A stretch of DNA of 64,000 bases from Planosporangium mesophilum (GCF_016863255.1 NZ_BOON01000005.1:62001-126000), one strand, 5' to 3'; counted from the first letter of the stretch, positions 36,286 through 46,020 are shown. The notes: a model not told the origin generated them from the letters alone. A program made the numbers and translations.

Positions 36286-37808
36286 GGCGCGCCCGGCGGG
36301 ACGAACGGCAGCCCGGGTGGTGGCCCGGACTCGATCAGGCGCCACAGCGCGCCGGTGTCGAGGTGCTCCTCGACCAGGTCGCCCAGCACGTCGAGGCCGC
36401 GCTCGCGCATCGCCGCGAAGTCGGTGTCGGGGGCGACCCGGAACCCGTGCCGGCCGGCTCGGCGGGCCGCCACGTACAGGAACGCGCGGCGGAACTCGTC
36501 GCACTCGAAGGCGCCGTGCCAGTGCGTACCGAAGACGTTGCCGACGCGGGCTCCCTCGCCGATCCCGCCGGTGACGTGGATCAGCGGGGTGACGTCGCCG
36601 GCGGACACGTACCCGTGGTGGATCTCGTACCCGCGCACCGGGACGCCGAAGCTGGCGCCGACGGGGCGGGCGAGCGTCTTCTCCGGGGCGAACGCGATCT
36701 CGATCGGCAGCAGGCCCAGCCCGGCCACGGTGCCGCGCCGGCTCTCGACGTCGTCGTGGATCCGCTGGGCGAGCATCTGGTACCCGCCGCAGATACCCAG
36801 CAGCGGCCGGCCCGCCTTCGCGTGGGCCAGTACCGCGTCGGCTAGGCCGGTCTCCCGCAGCCAGTTCAGATCGTCCACGGTGGACTTGCTGCCGGGCAGG
36901 ACGACCAGGTCGGCGTCGGCCACCTCGGCCGGCTCGGTGGTGATGCGGACCCGTACGCCGGGCTCGGCCGCGAGCGCCTCGGCGTCCGTGGCGTTGGAGA
37001 TGCGGGGCAGCCGGACGACGGCAACCCGCAGCCACTCGGTGCCCACGGGCTGGGTCGGCCGGCCGAGGGTACGGCCGTACGCCAGGGAGTCCTCGCCGTC
37101 CAGCCAGAGGTCACTCTTCCACGGAAGCACGCCGTAGACCGGGCGGCCGGTGAGCTTGTACAGGTCGTCCAGGCCCGGCTGGAGCAGGGCCGGGTCGCCG
37201 CGGAACTTGTTGACCACGAACCCGGCCAGCAGCGCCTGATCCTTGGGCGACAGCAGGGCGAGCGTCCCGTACAGCGCCGCGAAGACGCCACCTCGGTCGA
37301 TGTCGCCGACCACGATCGTGGGGAGCCGGGCGGCCCGGGCCAGGCCCATGTTGACGAAGTCCCCGGCCCGCAGGTTGATCTCGGTAGGGCTGCCGGCGCC
37401 TTCGCACACCACCACCTCGTACTCGGCGCGCAGGTCACGCAGCGTGTCCAGCACGGTCTGCCGCAGTTCTGCGCGGAAGTCGCGGTAGCTGGCCGCGTCG
37501 ACCTGGCCGACCGGCCGGCCGAGCAGGACGACCTGGCTGCTGCGGTCGGAGCCGGGCTTGAGCAGGACCGGGTTGAACCGCACGCTCGGCGCGACCCGGC
37601 AGGCGGCGGCCTGCATCGCCTGCGCCCGGCCGATCTCACCGCCCTGCCCGTACTCGTCCACGACGACGGTCGAGTTGTTGGACATGTTCTGCGCCTTGAA
37701 CGGGGCGACGCTGACGCCACGCCGGGCCAGCCAGCGGCAGATGCCGGCGGTCAGCAGGCTCTTGCCGGCGTCCGAGGTGGTACCGGCGACGAGCAGTCCC
37801 CCGCTCAT
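36282..37808 (-). CDS. cobQ: Cobyric acid synthase
   Basis: A 508-residue glutamine- and ATP-dependent amidase that adds four amide groups to the corrin ring. Synthetase domain: [12 protein letters not shown] (9-20, ATP loop), [15 protein letters not shown] and GSPTEINLR with VVGDIDRGG. Glutaminase domain in the second half: [12 protein letters not shown] (nucleophile Cys) and a closing HWHG. Start ATG/GTG at 37808 opens just before the nucleotide loop and overlaps the cobD stop. It is cobalamin biosynthesis, coupled with cobD. Confidence 0.96.
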   Translation of the reverse strand: MSGGLLVAGTTSDAGKSLLTAGICRWLARRGVSVAPFKAQNMSNNSTVVVDEYGQGGEIGRAQAMQAAACRVAPSVRFNPVLLKPGSDRSSQVVLLGRPVGQVDAASYRDFRAELRQTVLDTLRDLRAEYEVVVCEGAGSPTEINLRAGDFVNMGLARAARLPTIVVGDIDRGGVFAALYGTLALLSPKDQALLAGFVVNKFRGDPALLQPGLDDLYKLTGRPVYGVLPWKSDLWLDGEDSLAYGRTLGRPTQPVGTEWLRVAVVRLPRISNATDAEALAAEPGVRVRITTEPAEVADADLVVLPGSKSTVDDLNWLRETGLADAVLAHAKAGRPLLGICGGYQMLAQRIHDDVESRRGTVAGLGLLPIEIAFAPEKTLARPVGASFGVPVRGYEIHHGYVSAGDVTPLIHVTGGIGEGARVGNVFGTHWHGAFECDEFRRAFLYVAARRAGRHGFRVAPDTDFAAMRERGLDVLGDLVEEHLDTGALWRLIESGPPPGLPFVPPGAP

Positions 37809-38767
37809 CGGGCCCTCCTCTGAGCTCTCGCGGCGGTGGCGATCACCGCGAGCGCCGTCGCCCCGGCACTGACCAAGCCCGACAGCCGGACGGCCCGGCG
37901 GATGTCGCCGACCTCGGGGGCCCGGCCGTGCCGGCCGAGCAGCGGACGCTCCTCGACCCTCCCGGCGTAGTTGTTGCGCCCGCCGAGCCGTACCCCCAGC
38001 GCCCCGGCCATGGCCGCCTCACACTGCCCGGAGTTGGGGCTCGGGTGGCGGCGGCCGTCGCGTACCCACGTCCACAGGGCTCGCGACCGACCACCGCCGA
38101 CCAGCGGAGCCGCGGCGACGGTGAGCGCGGCCGTGATCCGGGCCGGTACGAGGTTGGCGGCGTCGTCGAGGCGCGCGGCGGCCGTACCGAACCGGGCGTA
38201 CCGGGCCGACCGGTGACCGACCATGGCGTCGAGGGTGTTGATCGCCCGGTAGCCGACCAGCCCGGGAAGCCCGGCCACCGCGCCCCAGAACAGCGCGCCG
38301 ACGGCGGCGTCGGACGTGTTCTCCGCGACCGACTCGACCGTGGCCCGGGCAAGCTCGGGGGCGTCGAGGGCGGACGGGTCCCGCCCGCACAGGTGCGGCA
38401 GGCGCTCGCGGGCGGCGGCGAGGTCGCCGCTTTCGAGCGCCTTGGCCATCGCCGTCGCTTCCCGTCGCAGTGAGGTCGAGCCGAGGACCGCCCAGGTCGC
38501 GGCCGCCACCAGCGTGGCCCGGGCCACCGGTCGACGCCGGGTGGCGGCACCCGCGACCAGGGCCACGGCGGTGGGCACGCCGACGGCGACCGCCGCGTAC
38601 CGGGCGCCGGCCCCGCTGGTCGGCGCGTACATCCGCCGTTCGAGGGCGGCTGCCGCCCACCCGTACCCGGCTACCGGATGCCACCGCCGGGGGTCGCCCA
38701 GCGCGGCGTCGAGCAGGGCACCGGCGAGCAACCCGGCTCCGGTGGCGACGGCGATCTTCCCAGACAC
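37805..38767 (-). CDS. cobD: Adenosylcobinamide-phosphate synthase
   Basis: A 320-residue membrane protein (CbiB/CobD type) that attaches the aminopropanol arm to adenosylcobyric acid. Seen: [21 protein letters not shown] at 15-35, the family signature region [38 protein letters not shown] and [23 protein letters not shown]. Five or so membrane stretches. Starts at GTG 38767. It is the first gene of the cobD-cobQ-kinase run. Confidence 0.95.
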   Translation of the reverse strand: MSGKIAVATGAGLLAGALLDAALGDPRRWHPVAGYGWAAAALERRMYAPTSGAGARYAAVAVGVPTAVALVAGAATRRRPVARATLVAAATWAVLGSTSLRREATAMAKALESGDLAAARERLPHLCGRDPSALDAPELARATVESVAENTSDAAVGALFWGAVAGLPGLVGYRAINTLDAMVGHRSARYARFGTAAARLDDAANLVPARITAALTVAAAPLVGGGRSRALWTWVRDGRRHPSPNSGQCEAAMAGALGVRLGGRNNYAGRVEERPLLGRHGRAPEVGDIRRAVRLSGLVSAGATALAVIATAARAQRRAR

Positions 38768-38881
38768 CCGTGCAGCGTAACGACGTCCGGCCCGCCGCGC
38801 CGCCGCGCTCCTCGGGCGCCGGCCGGGATCGGCTCTCCACCGGTGCCGATCCCGGCCGCCCCCGTCCCCCGTCGGGGTCTT

Positions 38882-39667
38882 TTAGGCCGGTACCGCTATC
38901 CGCGACCGCCCGCGCCGCCGGGGTGACGGATCCGTGCCGGTCGAGCCGGTGTCCGACTCGTCGTCGGCCTCGCCGCCCTCGGACTCACCGTCTCCGACTC
39001 TGCCGTCGTCCTCGGACGCCCCTGCCTCGTAACCGCCGCCCAGCCCGACGGCCCGAATCACGTTGATCGCGTCCTCCGTCGCGGAGCGGTCGTCCGACCC
39101 GTCGGCCCCCGCCGAGTCGAACTCGTCGTACGAGTCGTCGGTCCGCGTCGACGGCGGTTCGAAGGTCGGCGTCGGCGCGTCGGAGGGTGACAGTTCGTCC
39201 AGGTCGCTGCGGTGCCGTGCGGAGCCGTTCACCGGCACGCTCGGCTCGCCGCCGATCCGGGTGTCGGCCTCGGCGTCCTCGACGGCGCTGGTCGTACCGG
39301 CCGGGCGGTGGCGCTTGAAGGTGGCGAACCCGCGCGACAGGTCGTGGCCCACCGCGATCGCCTCCAGTTCGTAGGAGACCCGGTGCTGGCCGTCGTCGCC
39401 GATCCAGTCACGGGTGTACATCCGGCCGGTCACCACCAGCGGGTCACCGGTGAGGACCGACTGGGTCACCCCTTCCGCGAGACGCCTCCAGCAGGTGACC
39501 CGCACCCGCAGGCTGGGTCCGTCGACCCAGCGGCCGCTGTCCTTGTCGTAGCGGCGGGACGTGCTGGCCACCCGGAAACTGGCCACGAGGGTGTTGCTGC
39601 CGTTGGTGCGCCTGAGCTCCGGTGTATTCAGCGCGTTTCCGACAATAGTTACGGTGGTGTCGAACAT
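38882..39667 (-). CDS. ssb: Single-stranded DNA-binding protein paralogue
   Basis: A 261-residue SSB. The OB fold covers about 1-115: TTVTIVGNALNTPELRR, VASFRVASTSRRYDK, VTCWRRLAEGV, PLVVTGRMYTRDW and SYELEAIAVGHDL. The C-terminal 140 residues are an acidic, Ser/Asp/Glu-rich disordered tail, but the protein ends in a basic patch (RRRGRSRIAVPA) instead of the acidic DDDIPF-type tip used to recruit repair and replication proteins. So it is probably an accessory SSB (competence/sporulation-type paralogue) and not the essential one. Start ATG 39667 follows a GGGGAG site. Confidence 0.9.
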   Translation of the reverse strand: MFDTTVTIVGNALNTPELRRTNGSNTLVASFRVASTSRRYDKDSGRWVDGPSLRVRVTCWRRLAEGVTQSVLTGDPLVVTGRMYTRDWIGDDGQHRVSYELEAIAVGHDLSRGFATFKRHRPAGTTSAVEDAEADTRIGGEPSVPVNGSARHRSDLDELSPSDAPTPTFEPPSTRTDDSYDEFDSAGADGSDDRSATEDAINVIRAVGLGGGYEAGASEDDGRVGDGESEGGEADDESDTGSTGTDPSPRRRGRSRIAVPA

Positions 39668-39854
39668 CGCTTCTCCCCTGCAATCTCGGCCGTATGAGTC
39701 GACTCGCGGCACAGCGTGGTCCCGCACGGGGACGCGCGTCTGCCCGTACCCGTCGATCTGTGGACGGCGAGGGTGCCTGTGGACGGGGCAGCGCGCACGG
39801 CGATGATCTGTTAGGGGGTATCCGCTTAGTTGACTGGACGGTAACCTCCCTGCC

Positions 39855-40799
39855 GTGGAGACGGACCTGCTCGGAGAGCCGTACGAACGGCAGACGATCG
39901 ACCTCGGCGTGGACGACGAGGGCCCGGTGACCGCGACCCTGGTCCGGCGGCGGGCCGACCGGCCCGACGGGCGCGCGGTGCTGTACGTGCACGGCTTCTC
40001 GGACTACTTCTTCCAGCTCAACCTGGCCGATTTCTACACCGCGCGAGGGATCGACTTCTACGCGCTGGACCTGCGAAAGTACGGCCGCAGCCTGCTCTCC
40101 CACCAGACGCCGAACTTCTGCCGCGACCTGAGCGAGTACTACGCGGAGCTGGACGAGGCGGCCCGCATCATCCGCGAGGTCGACGGTCACGACCGGCTGC
40201 TCGTGAACGGGCACTCCACCGGCTGCCTCATCACCGCGCTCTGGGCGCACGACCGCCGCGTCACCGGCCTGGTCGACGCGATGTTCTTCAACAGCCCGTT
40301 CTTCGACATGAACGTGCGCCGGCGGATCAAGATGGTCATGACGCCGCTCGCGATGCGGAAGGGCCGGACACAGCCGTACTACAAGATGCCGGCCAGCCTC
40401 AACGAGGTGTACGGCAGCAGCATCCACCGCGACCGGCACGGCGAGTGGGACTACGACCTCGAATGGAAGCCGCTGCCGGGCTTCCCCGTCACCGCCGGCT
40501 GGCTGCGCGCCATCCTGCTGGGCCAGAAACGGCTGCACACCGGCCTCGACATCCAGGCGCCGGTCATCGTCGCGTCCTCGACCGCCAGCTACAAGCGCGC
40601 CCGGTGGGGCGAGGCGGCGCGGGCGGCCGACTCCGTCCTCGACATCGACCACATGGCCAGATGGACCCCGGCGCTCGGCCGACGGACCACGTTAGTCCGC
40701 ATCGAGGGTGGCCTGCACGACCTGGCGCTGTCGGCCGAGCCGGCCCGCAAGCAACTCTTCGACGAGCTGGGCCGGTGGATGGACGCTTACTTCTCATAG
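39855..40799 (+). CDS. Alpha/beta hydrolase, monoacylglycerol-lipase-like
   Basis: A 314-residue serine hydrolase. Oxyanion-region VLYVHGFSDYFF (43-54), nucleophile elbow NGHSTG with Ser121, a large lid (about 150-210), and catalytic His in GGLHDL near 290. The Asp is in the VLDIDH region near 265. This pattern fits S33/lysophospholipase-type hydrolases. It starts with GTG 39855 just downstream of an AT-rich segment. No signal peptide. It converges with the DUF1444-like gene, overlapping its 3' end by 13 bases. Confidence 0.85.
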   Translation: METDLLGEPYERQTIDLGVDDEGPVTATLVRRRADRPDGRAVLYVHGFSDYFFQLNLADFYTARGIDFYALDLRKYGRSLLSHQTPNFCRDLSEYYAELDEAARIIREVDGHDRLLVNGHSTGCLITALWAHDRRVTGLVDAMFFNSPFFDMNVRRRIKMVMTPLAMRKGRTQPYYKMPASLNEVYGSSIHRDRHGEWDYDLEWKPLPGFPVTAGWLRAILLGQKRLHTGLDIQAPVIVASSTASYKRARWGEAARAADSVLDIDHMARWTPALGRRTTLVRIEGGLHDLALSAEPARKQLFDELGRWMDAYFS

Positions 40800-41314
40800 G
40801 TTTCCCAGCCGCTGTCGCGCCGGACCAGGAGCTCGCGGGTCAGCAGATACTGGTCGCCGGCGAAGAACACCCGCTCGACCGTACGCTTCGCGGCGTCCAG
40901 GCCGGGCTGCGACTCTGAGCCGGTCACGATGACGACGTCGCGGGCCGGTACACCGACGACCAGGTCGCCTGCGACGTCAGCGGCCAGACGCCCCCACAGC
41001 CGGTCGACCAGGAGCAGGCTCGACTCGATACCGTCGAAGGCGAGCATCAGAGTCGGCGGCCGCCCGTGCACCCGGACGGTGTCGATCCTCGCGTCGAGGT
41101 TCTCGGCGGCCTGGTTTCTCAGTGCCCGTCGGGAGAGCCCGAGGCTGTCAAGGTCGAGCCAGTTGACCAGCCGCTGGCCGTACGGCGGACCGAACGAGTA
41201 CGCGATCGCGAGGTCACCGGTGAACTCGTCGAGCACCGGAGCGGCCGGGTCCCCGGACGGGTCCTCCGCCGCGGGTGCGAGAAGCGGCAGGAACGTGGTG
41301 CTCGTCACGTGCAC
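40787..41314 (-). CDS. DUF1444/YtpQ-like protein
   Basis: A 175-residue soluble protein. The order DLAIAYSFGPPYGQRLVNW, LGLSRRALRNQAAENLDARI, LMLAFDGIESSLLLVDRLW, DLVVGVPARDVVIVTGSES and DAAKRTVERVFF resembles DUF1444, whose function is unknown. Two GTG starts are possible in frame (41314 and 41308); neither has a strong ribosome site, and 41314 is given. Its last codons overlap those of the convergent hydrolase. Confidence 0.75.
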   Translation of the reverse strand: MHVTSTTFLPLLAPAAEDPSGDPAAPVLDEFTGDLAIAYSFGPPYGQRLVNWLDLDSLGLSRRALRNQAAENLDARIDTVRVHGRPPTLMLAFDGIESSLLLVDRLWGRLAADVAGDLVVGVPARDVVIVTGSESQPGLDAAKRTVERVFFAGDQYLLTRELLVRRDSGWETYEK

Positions 41315-41397
41315 GGAAGCACGGTAGCCGGTCGCTGCTCGCATTGGGCATCGTCCATATAGCCTGGTGCGCTAGTAGTATTTATACCGTAAGCCCG

Positions 41398-41435
41398 AAA
41401 CGTTCCATGACTTGCTGTAGTCATCTGGAACGTTT
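41398..41435. repeat. Bulged inverted repeat in an AT-rich patch
   Basis: Arm AAACGTTCCATGACT (41398-41412) pairs with 41419-41435, which has two extra bases (CT). The surroundings (41350-41450) are lower in GC than the rest. It could be an operator, a fold in a leader, or a scar next to the tRNA integration site. Confidence 0.45.
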
Positions 41436-41537
41436 GCGTACATGGCGGGAAATCGGACGCGCCGGTACCCCTTACGACCAGCATGAAGGCGTGGTATGGC
41501 GGTAGCCTTTGTCGGCGGCGCCGAGAGGCGTCGTCAG

Positions 41538-41610
41538 GCGCTCGTAGCTCAGTGGATAGAGCAGAGGACTTCTAATCCTAAGGTCGCAGGTTCGAATCCT
41601 GCCGGGCGCG
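41538..41610 (+). tRNA. tRNA-Arg (anticodon TCT)
   Basis: A 73-base cloverleaf: acceptor GCGCTCG/CGGGCGC (one U-G pair), D-arm with TAGCTCAGTGGATAGAGC, anticodon loop CTTCTAA (TCT, reads AGA), T-arm GGTTCGAATCC. Discriminator G. No encoded CCA. tRNA genes of this kind are common phage integration sites; phage-type genes follow downstream. Confidence 0.97.
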
Positions 41611-41917
41611 CAGACGTCATGCCGTGAGGCACCGCGCCGCATACGTCGAGCCGATCTTGGCCGGGCATGGCGCCGAGCAGGTACGGACACGGCCGCTGCT
41701 CCCAGGTACGCAAGCAGCGCGCCCGGCGGATCCTCTCCGGGCCAACGAACCGGTGCGGGACACAGGAGCCGCCTGTACCCGGATGGCCCCACGCCGCCGC
41801 GCCGACCCCCGAGATCACAGCTGCCAAGCCGTCGGCGCCCCACAGCGTTACTCCGGTCAGATTCACCGCCAACGACTAGTGTGCGAACATCGGCTTGAAC
41901 TGGGAGGCGAGCGCGCC

Positions 41918-43210
41918 ATGGATCCGATCAAGCTCGCCAAGCTCCCGGACATCAAGCCACGGTCGCCGATCACCACGCTCGACCGGGAAAAGTACCTTGG
42001 CCAGCCCGACACCTTCCCAGTTGATCGAGTAGCTCCGCTCGTCGGGATGTCGCCCATCTTCATTCGAAAAGTCGTCGGCAAGACCGCCCCGCTCACCGTC
42101 GACGACGTGATCCTGCTCCTCGACCAGGACGCGTACGCCGAGACGTTCATCCGCCGCAGCCAGGTGCTCGACCACCTCTTCAAATCGGAAGGGCCCCGGG
42201 AATCGGCGCTCCTACCGGAGCCGGAGTCCTACGACATCCACGAAGGAAACGTTCTGCAGGTACTCGGGCACTTGCCCCGCGAGAGCGTTCAATGCGTCGT
42301 GACCTCGACGCCGTACTGGGCCTTGCGGATCTACAAGGAATCGTTCTGGGTCCAGTGGGCCGATGGAGAGTCCTGCCCCTACGGCCACGAGCAGACGCCC
42401 GAGGGATTCATCCGGCACACCGCCGAGGTCCTGTTCGCACTGAGTCGGGTCCTGCGGTCGGACGGTTCCATCTGGTGGAACGTGATGGATTCGTTCAACA
42501 CCCGGACCCAGATCCGGGGCAACGCCCTTGAAGCGCTGCACGCCATGCAGGGCAAGGACAAGCGGTCGTGGTCCGAACACGAGTGCCGTCGCTACAGCGC
42601 CGGCCACTCGTACCTCAAGGACGGCGAGCAGTGCCTGATCCCGTGTCAGGTCGCCGAGCGTGCCAGCAGGATGGGGCTGTACGTCAAGAGCATCGTCACC
42701 TGGGCGAAGACCGGCACCTTGCCGGAGCCTCAGAATTCCAGGGTCAGCCGAAACCTCGAGTACGTCATTCACCTTTCGAAGGTTCGTACCCCGAAGTTCG
42801 ACAAGGATGCCTACCGGACACTGCCGGTCGCCATGGGCGGGCGGGACCCACGCACCGAACTGGACAAGCTCTCCGACGTCTGGACGATCTCCCCGTCCGT
42901 CGGCGGCGACGGCCACGGAGCCCAGTTCCCGCTGGCGCTTCCCGGCAGGTGCATCGGCTTGACCACCGAGCCGAACGACGTGGTGCTCGACCCGTTCGCG
43001 GGGAGCGGCAACGCCGGCGTCGCGGCCATCAAACTCGGCCGCCGGTTCATCGGAATCGACGTCGCGAAGGACTACGCGGATCAGGCACGACGCAAGATTT
43101 CTCGCGCGATGACGGCGCCCTGGCCGGTACCGCCCGCGCGGCCATTGGCTGGCCGACCACGGACCCCGGTCACCACCACCGACCCTGCTCGCCCTTGGCG
43201 CCCTGCCTGA
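41918..43210 (+). CDS. DNA methyltransferase (N4-cytosine/N6-adenine type), probably phage-borne
   Basis: A 430-residue methyltransferase. The catalytic motif IV comes first (VVTSTPYWAL, near 130; the usual form is SPPY, here STPY) and the SAM motif I comes late (LDPFAGSGNAG near 350), so it is of the beta class. The N-terminal 100 residues may recognise DNA. ATG 41918 has GGGAGG ten bases upstream. GC and codon use are looser than in flanking genes (AGG, CGA, AAT codons), a sign of transfer. No restriction enzyme lies beside it, so it looks solitary. The tRNA-Arg is 307 bases upstream. The recognition site is not predictable. Confidence 0.88.
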   Translation: MDPIKLAKLPDIKPRSPITTLDREKYLGQPDTFPVDRVAPLVGMSPIFIRKVVGKTAPLTVDDVILLLDQDAYAETFIRRSQVLDHLFKSEGPRESALLPEPESYDIHEGNVLQVLGHLPRESVQCVVTSTPYWALRIYKESFWVQWADGESCPYGHEQTPEGFIRHTAEVLFALSRVLRSDGSIWWNVMDSFNTRTQIRGNALEALHAMQGKDKRSWSEHECRRYSAGHSYLKDGEQCLIPCQVAERASRMGLYVKSIVTWAKTGTLPEPQNSRVSRNLEYVIHLSKVRTPKFDKDAYRTLPVAMGGRDPRTELDKLSDVWTISPSVGGDGHGAQFPLALPGRCIGLTTEPNDVVLDPFAGSGNAGVAAIKLGRRFIGIDVAKDYADQARRKISRAMTAPWPVPPARPLAGRPRTPVTTTDPARPWRPA

Positions 43211-43436
43211 CGCTGCCCAGCCACTGTGGCCCCATGCCGTCGATCTTCACCACCAGGTCGGCCACCTCCGCGCCCGGATCACCGCCGTAGTGCTTGATGA
43301 CCAGGGCCGACACCTCGTCCCCGGCGACGGGGTGCGAGCCGCCGCGTACCTGGTCGACCCGTGACACCCGCCTGCTGAAGGCATCCTCGTCCGCGGCACT
43401 GACGCCGTACGTGACGATGCTGCCCAACACTGCCAT
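43170..43436 (-). CDS. Small actinophage-type protein next to endolysin
   Basis: An 88-residue protein with an AGGGGG-type ribosome site and ATG 43436. The pattern VSAADEDAFSRRVSRVD, then HPVAGDEVSALVIKHYGGDPGAEVADLVVKIDG and a Trp-rich end resembles small proteins found beside tail and lysis genes of actinobacterial phages (with a typical ending of DGN..W.TSR..G..GQW); function not known to me. It is divergent from the endolysin gene and its 3' end overlaps the methyltransferase end by 41 bases. Confidence 0.6.
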   Translation of the reverse strand: MAVLGSIVTYGVSAADEDAFSRRVSRVDQVRGGSHPVAGDEVSALVIKHYGGDPGAEVADLVVKIDGMGPQWLGSVRQGAKGEQGRWW

Positions 43437-43725
43437 CGCCGCCCCCTCCGATCCTTACGCGAATCACGGCATGGACGACGGTAACTTAACCCGCGGCGCG
43501 CGACGACACAGGATTCCGTTGCGCAGTCGCGACGATCGGGGTCCCGGCCGTCCCCGAACGGCCCTTGACCCGCCTTGAGCGGCGGCGATATATTTTTCCC
43601 ATTCTTCGGCCGCCATTATTCGCAGCCATGAAACATTTTCGAGTATGACCACCGGGGCAATTCCGGGTCATTTATCGGTGCCCCGAACCGCAGGTCAGGA
43701 CCGGTTGATCTCCATTCAGGAGGTG

Positions 43726-44694
43726 ATGCCGCCATGCCTATTTTCGGCTGGGATTGACGCCTCGGACTACGACTGGGATCGCGGCCCGATGGACCTGGGC
43801 TCGGCGGTCCGGGACGGAATGACGTTCTTCACCCACAAGGCGACCGAGGGCACCTCGATCAGGCACGCCCACTACCGGGACGCGCTGACCCGGGCGGCCG
43901 CCGCCGGGATGGCCTTCATGGGGGCGTACCTGGTCGTCCGCACCCCGGGTAACAACGGCCACGGGTCCGTCCCAGCTCAGGTCAGCTACTTCCTGTCGTA
44001 CCTCGACTCGCAGACGCCGTGGTGGCGGACCCGGCCGGAGTTCTTCCTCCAGGTCGACACCGAGCACTGGGGCTACGACGATGTCGGGCCGCAGCACGGC
44101 GCCGAGGCGTGCGCCCTGCTGCGCGCACAGACCGGCAAGTGGGTCGTGCACTACGCCCCACGCTGGGCGTACGGCGACAGCATCCCCGGCGACGACCCAC
44201 TGTGGGCGTCGTCGTACGGCACCAACCCGGCCGCGCCGTACCGCCAGGTGTACCCGGGCGACAACAGCAGCGCCTGGGCGCCGTACAGCCGGCGTACGCC
44301 CATCTTCCTCCAGTACGGCAGCAGAACCACGATCGGCTCGCAGCCGAACTGTGACGCCAACGCCTACCGCGGGACTGTCGACCAGCTCCGCACCGTCATC
44401 ACCGGAGGAGACATGGACCAGCAGACCGAACGCGCACTCAAGGTGGCCTTCGCCGTGCCGTACGACCAGGACCCGGCGGCGATCAGCCCCGGCTGCTGGG
44501 TGTCGAGGGCGGTCGAGCAGCCGCTGCGCGAGACCCTCGGCAAGGTGCGCGAGGTGTCGACCAAAGTGGACGCTCTACAGCCCGGCACGCCGACCCAGGC
44601 CCAGATCGACGCGGCGGTGCTCAAGGCGATGAAGGATCCGGACGTGTTGAAGGGCATCGGCGACGCGATCGCCTCGCATCTGCACGTGACCTGA
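43726..44694 (+). CDS. GH25-type phage endolysin with apparent frameshift at the N-terminus
   Basis: The body encodes a glycoside hydrolase family 25-like lysozyme (GIDASDYDWDRGPMD, FFTHKATEG, GAYLVVRTPG, FLQVDTEHWGY with acid/base residues, IFLQYGSR) and a C-terminal 95-residue helical segment. Length about 322 residues. The best Shine-Dalgarno (AGGAGGTG, 43718-43725) is ideally spaced for ATG 43734, but that frame reads only seven codons (MPIFGWD) and stops. Removing one G from the GGG at 43750-43752 would join it to the lysozyme frame (MPIFGW then IDAS). As written, only ATG 43726, too close to the ribosome site, opens the full frame. So it is a damaged gene, a sequencing error, or uses a weak start. 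Confidence 0.8.
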   Translation: MPPCLFSAGIDASDYDWDRGPMDLGSAVRDGMTFFTHKATEGTSIRHAHYRDALTRAAAAGMAFMGAYLVVRTPGNNGHGSVPAQVSYFLSYLDSQTPWWRTRPEFFLQVDTEHWGYDDVGPQHGAEACALLRAQTGKWVVHYAPRWAYGDSIPGDDPLWASSYGTNPAAPYRQVYPGDNSSAWAPYSRRTPIFLQYGSRTTIGSQPNCDANAYRGTVDQLRTVITGGDMDQQTERALKVAFAVPYDQDPAAISPGCWVSRAVEQPLRETLGKVREVSTKVDALQPGTPTQAQIDAAVLKAMKDPDVLKGIGDAIASHLHVT

Positions 44695-44817
44695 CGACGC
44701 CGGACCGGGCGCACTGGGTGAGGGCGACGCAGGAGAGTACGAGCAGCGCGCGGCTCCTGCCGTAGCTTGACAGAAATCGGGCTTCCGTAAACCACCGGGG
44801 CGCGCGAGGCTTGTGCC

Positions 44818-46020
44818 ATGACATCGTCAACCATCGACCTCAGGATGCTCGCCGACCCGGCCCTCCGCGCCGACCCGTACCCCCTGCTCGCCCAGTTGCG
44901 CGAGGCCTCGCCGCTGTCCTTGATGGACGGTGCGCTGGTGGTGACGGGCCGGCACCGGGACCTGGCGGCCATCCTGCGCCACCAGAACGCCAGCAGCGAG
45001 CGCCAGCGCTCCATGGTGGCACCGTCCGGCGTACCGACCGGAGCGCTGTCGTTCCTGTCCCTGGACCCGCCCGACCACACCCGGCTGCGCCGGCTGGTCT
45101 CCTCCGCGTTCACCCCCCGGGTGATCGCCGCCCTGCGGCCGCGCGTCACCGAGGTGGTCGACGCGCTGTTCGCCCGGGTCGCGGAGCAGGGGCGCATGGA
45201 CGTGGTCGATGACCTGGCGTATCCGCTGCCGGTGCAGATCATCAGCGAGATGCTGGGCGTGCCGCGGGAGGACGACGAGCAGTTCCGGGTCTGGTCCGGC
45301 CTGCTGGCCCGGGCGCTGGACCCGCAGTTCGCCGACCCGGACCCGCAGCGGATGGCCGGGGCGGAGACCGCGCGGGACGAGTTCGACCGGTACTTCTCCC
45401 GCCTGATCGCGCAGCGCCGGGCCCACCCGCGCGAGGACCTGCTGTCGCTGCTGGTGCACGCCGAGTCGGAAGGCGACAAGCTCACCGAGTCCGAACTGCT
45501 GGCCACCTGCGTACTGCTGCTCGTGGCCGGCCACGAGACGACGACGAACCTGATCGCCAACGCGGTACTGGCGCTGCTGCGCAACCCGGACCAGCTCGAC
45601 GCCCTGCGGGCACGGCCGGAGCTGGTCGAGGGCTGCACCGAGGAGACGCTGCGCTACGACGCGCCGGTACAGCTCACCACGCGGGTGGCCCGCGGCCCGC
45701 TGCCCGTCGGCGATCTGGAGCTACCCGAGGGCGGCGTCGTCCTGATGCTGATCGCGGCGGCCAACCGCGACCCGGACGTGTTCGACGACCCGGACCGCTT
45801 CGACATCACCCGCAAGCCCGGTGGGCACCTCGCGTTCGCCGCCGGCATCCACTTCTGCCTGGGCGCCGGGTTGGCCCGGCTGGAGTCGGCCGTCGTGCTC
45901 GACGCGTTCGCGCGGCGGATCGTCGCGCCGCGCCTGCTCGGGCCCGTGGAGTACAAGGCGAACTTCACCCTGCGCGGCCCGGCCCGGCTGGATGTCGGGT
46001 TCGACGGGGTCACCACCTGA
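44818..46020 (+). CDS. Cytochrome P450 monooxygenase
   Basis: A 400-residue soluble class I P450. I-helix AGHETTTN near 240, ExxR in EETLRYD, and the haem loop FAAGIHFCLGAGLARLE with Cys347. Also PPDHTRLRRLVSSAF near 80-95. It needs ferredoxin and reductase partners, none of which lie beside it, and there is no biosynthetic cluster next to it. ATG 44818. Substrate unknown. Confidence 0.95.
   Translation: MTSSTIDLRMLADPALRADPYPLLAQLREASPLSLMDGALVVTGRHRDLAAILRHQNASSERQRSMVAPSGVPTGALSFLSLDPPDHTRLRRLVSSAFTPRVIAALRPRVTEVVDALFARVAEQGRMDVVDDLAYPLPVQIISEMLGVPREDDEQFRVWSGLLARALDPQFADPDPQRMAGAETARDEFDRYFSRLIAQRRAHPREDLLSLLVHAESEGDKLTESELLATCVLLLVAGHETTTNLIANAVLALLRNPDQLDALRARPELVEGCTEETLRYDAPVQLTTRVARGPLPVGDLELPEGGVVLMLIAAANRDPDVFDDPDRFDITRKPGGHLAFAAGIHFCLGAGLARLESAVVLDAFARRIVAPRLLGPVEYKANFTLRGPARLDVGFDGVTT

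Noticed and set aside
41472-41843. Minus-strand open frame over the tRNA
   Set aside because: It is the well-known antisense artefact of a tRNA gene, with the tell-tale GRIRTCDL stretch.
44690-44720. Possible attR-like repeat of the tRNA-Arg 3' end
   Set aside because: Only CCGGGCGC plus scattered bases match the tRNA end; too short and too GC-rich to be meaningful here.
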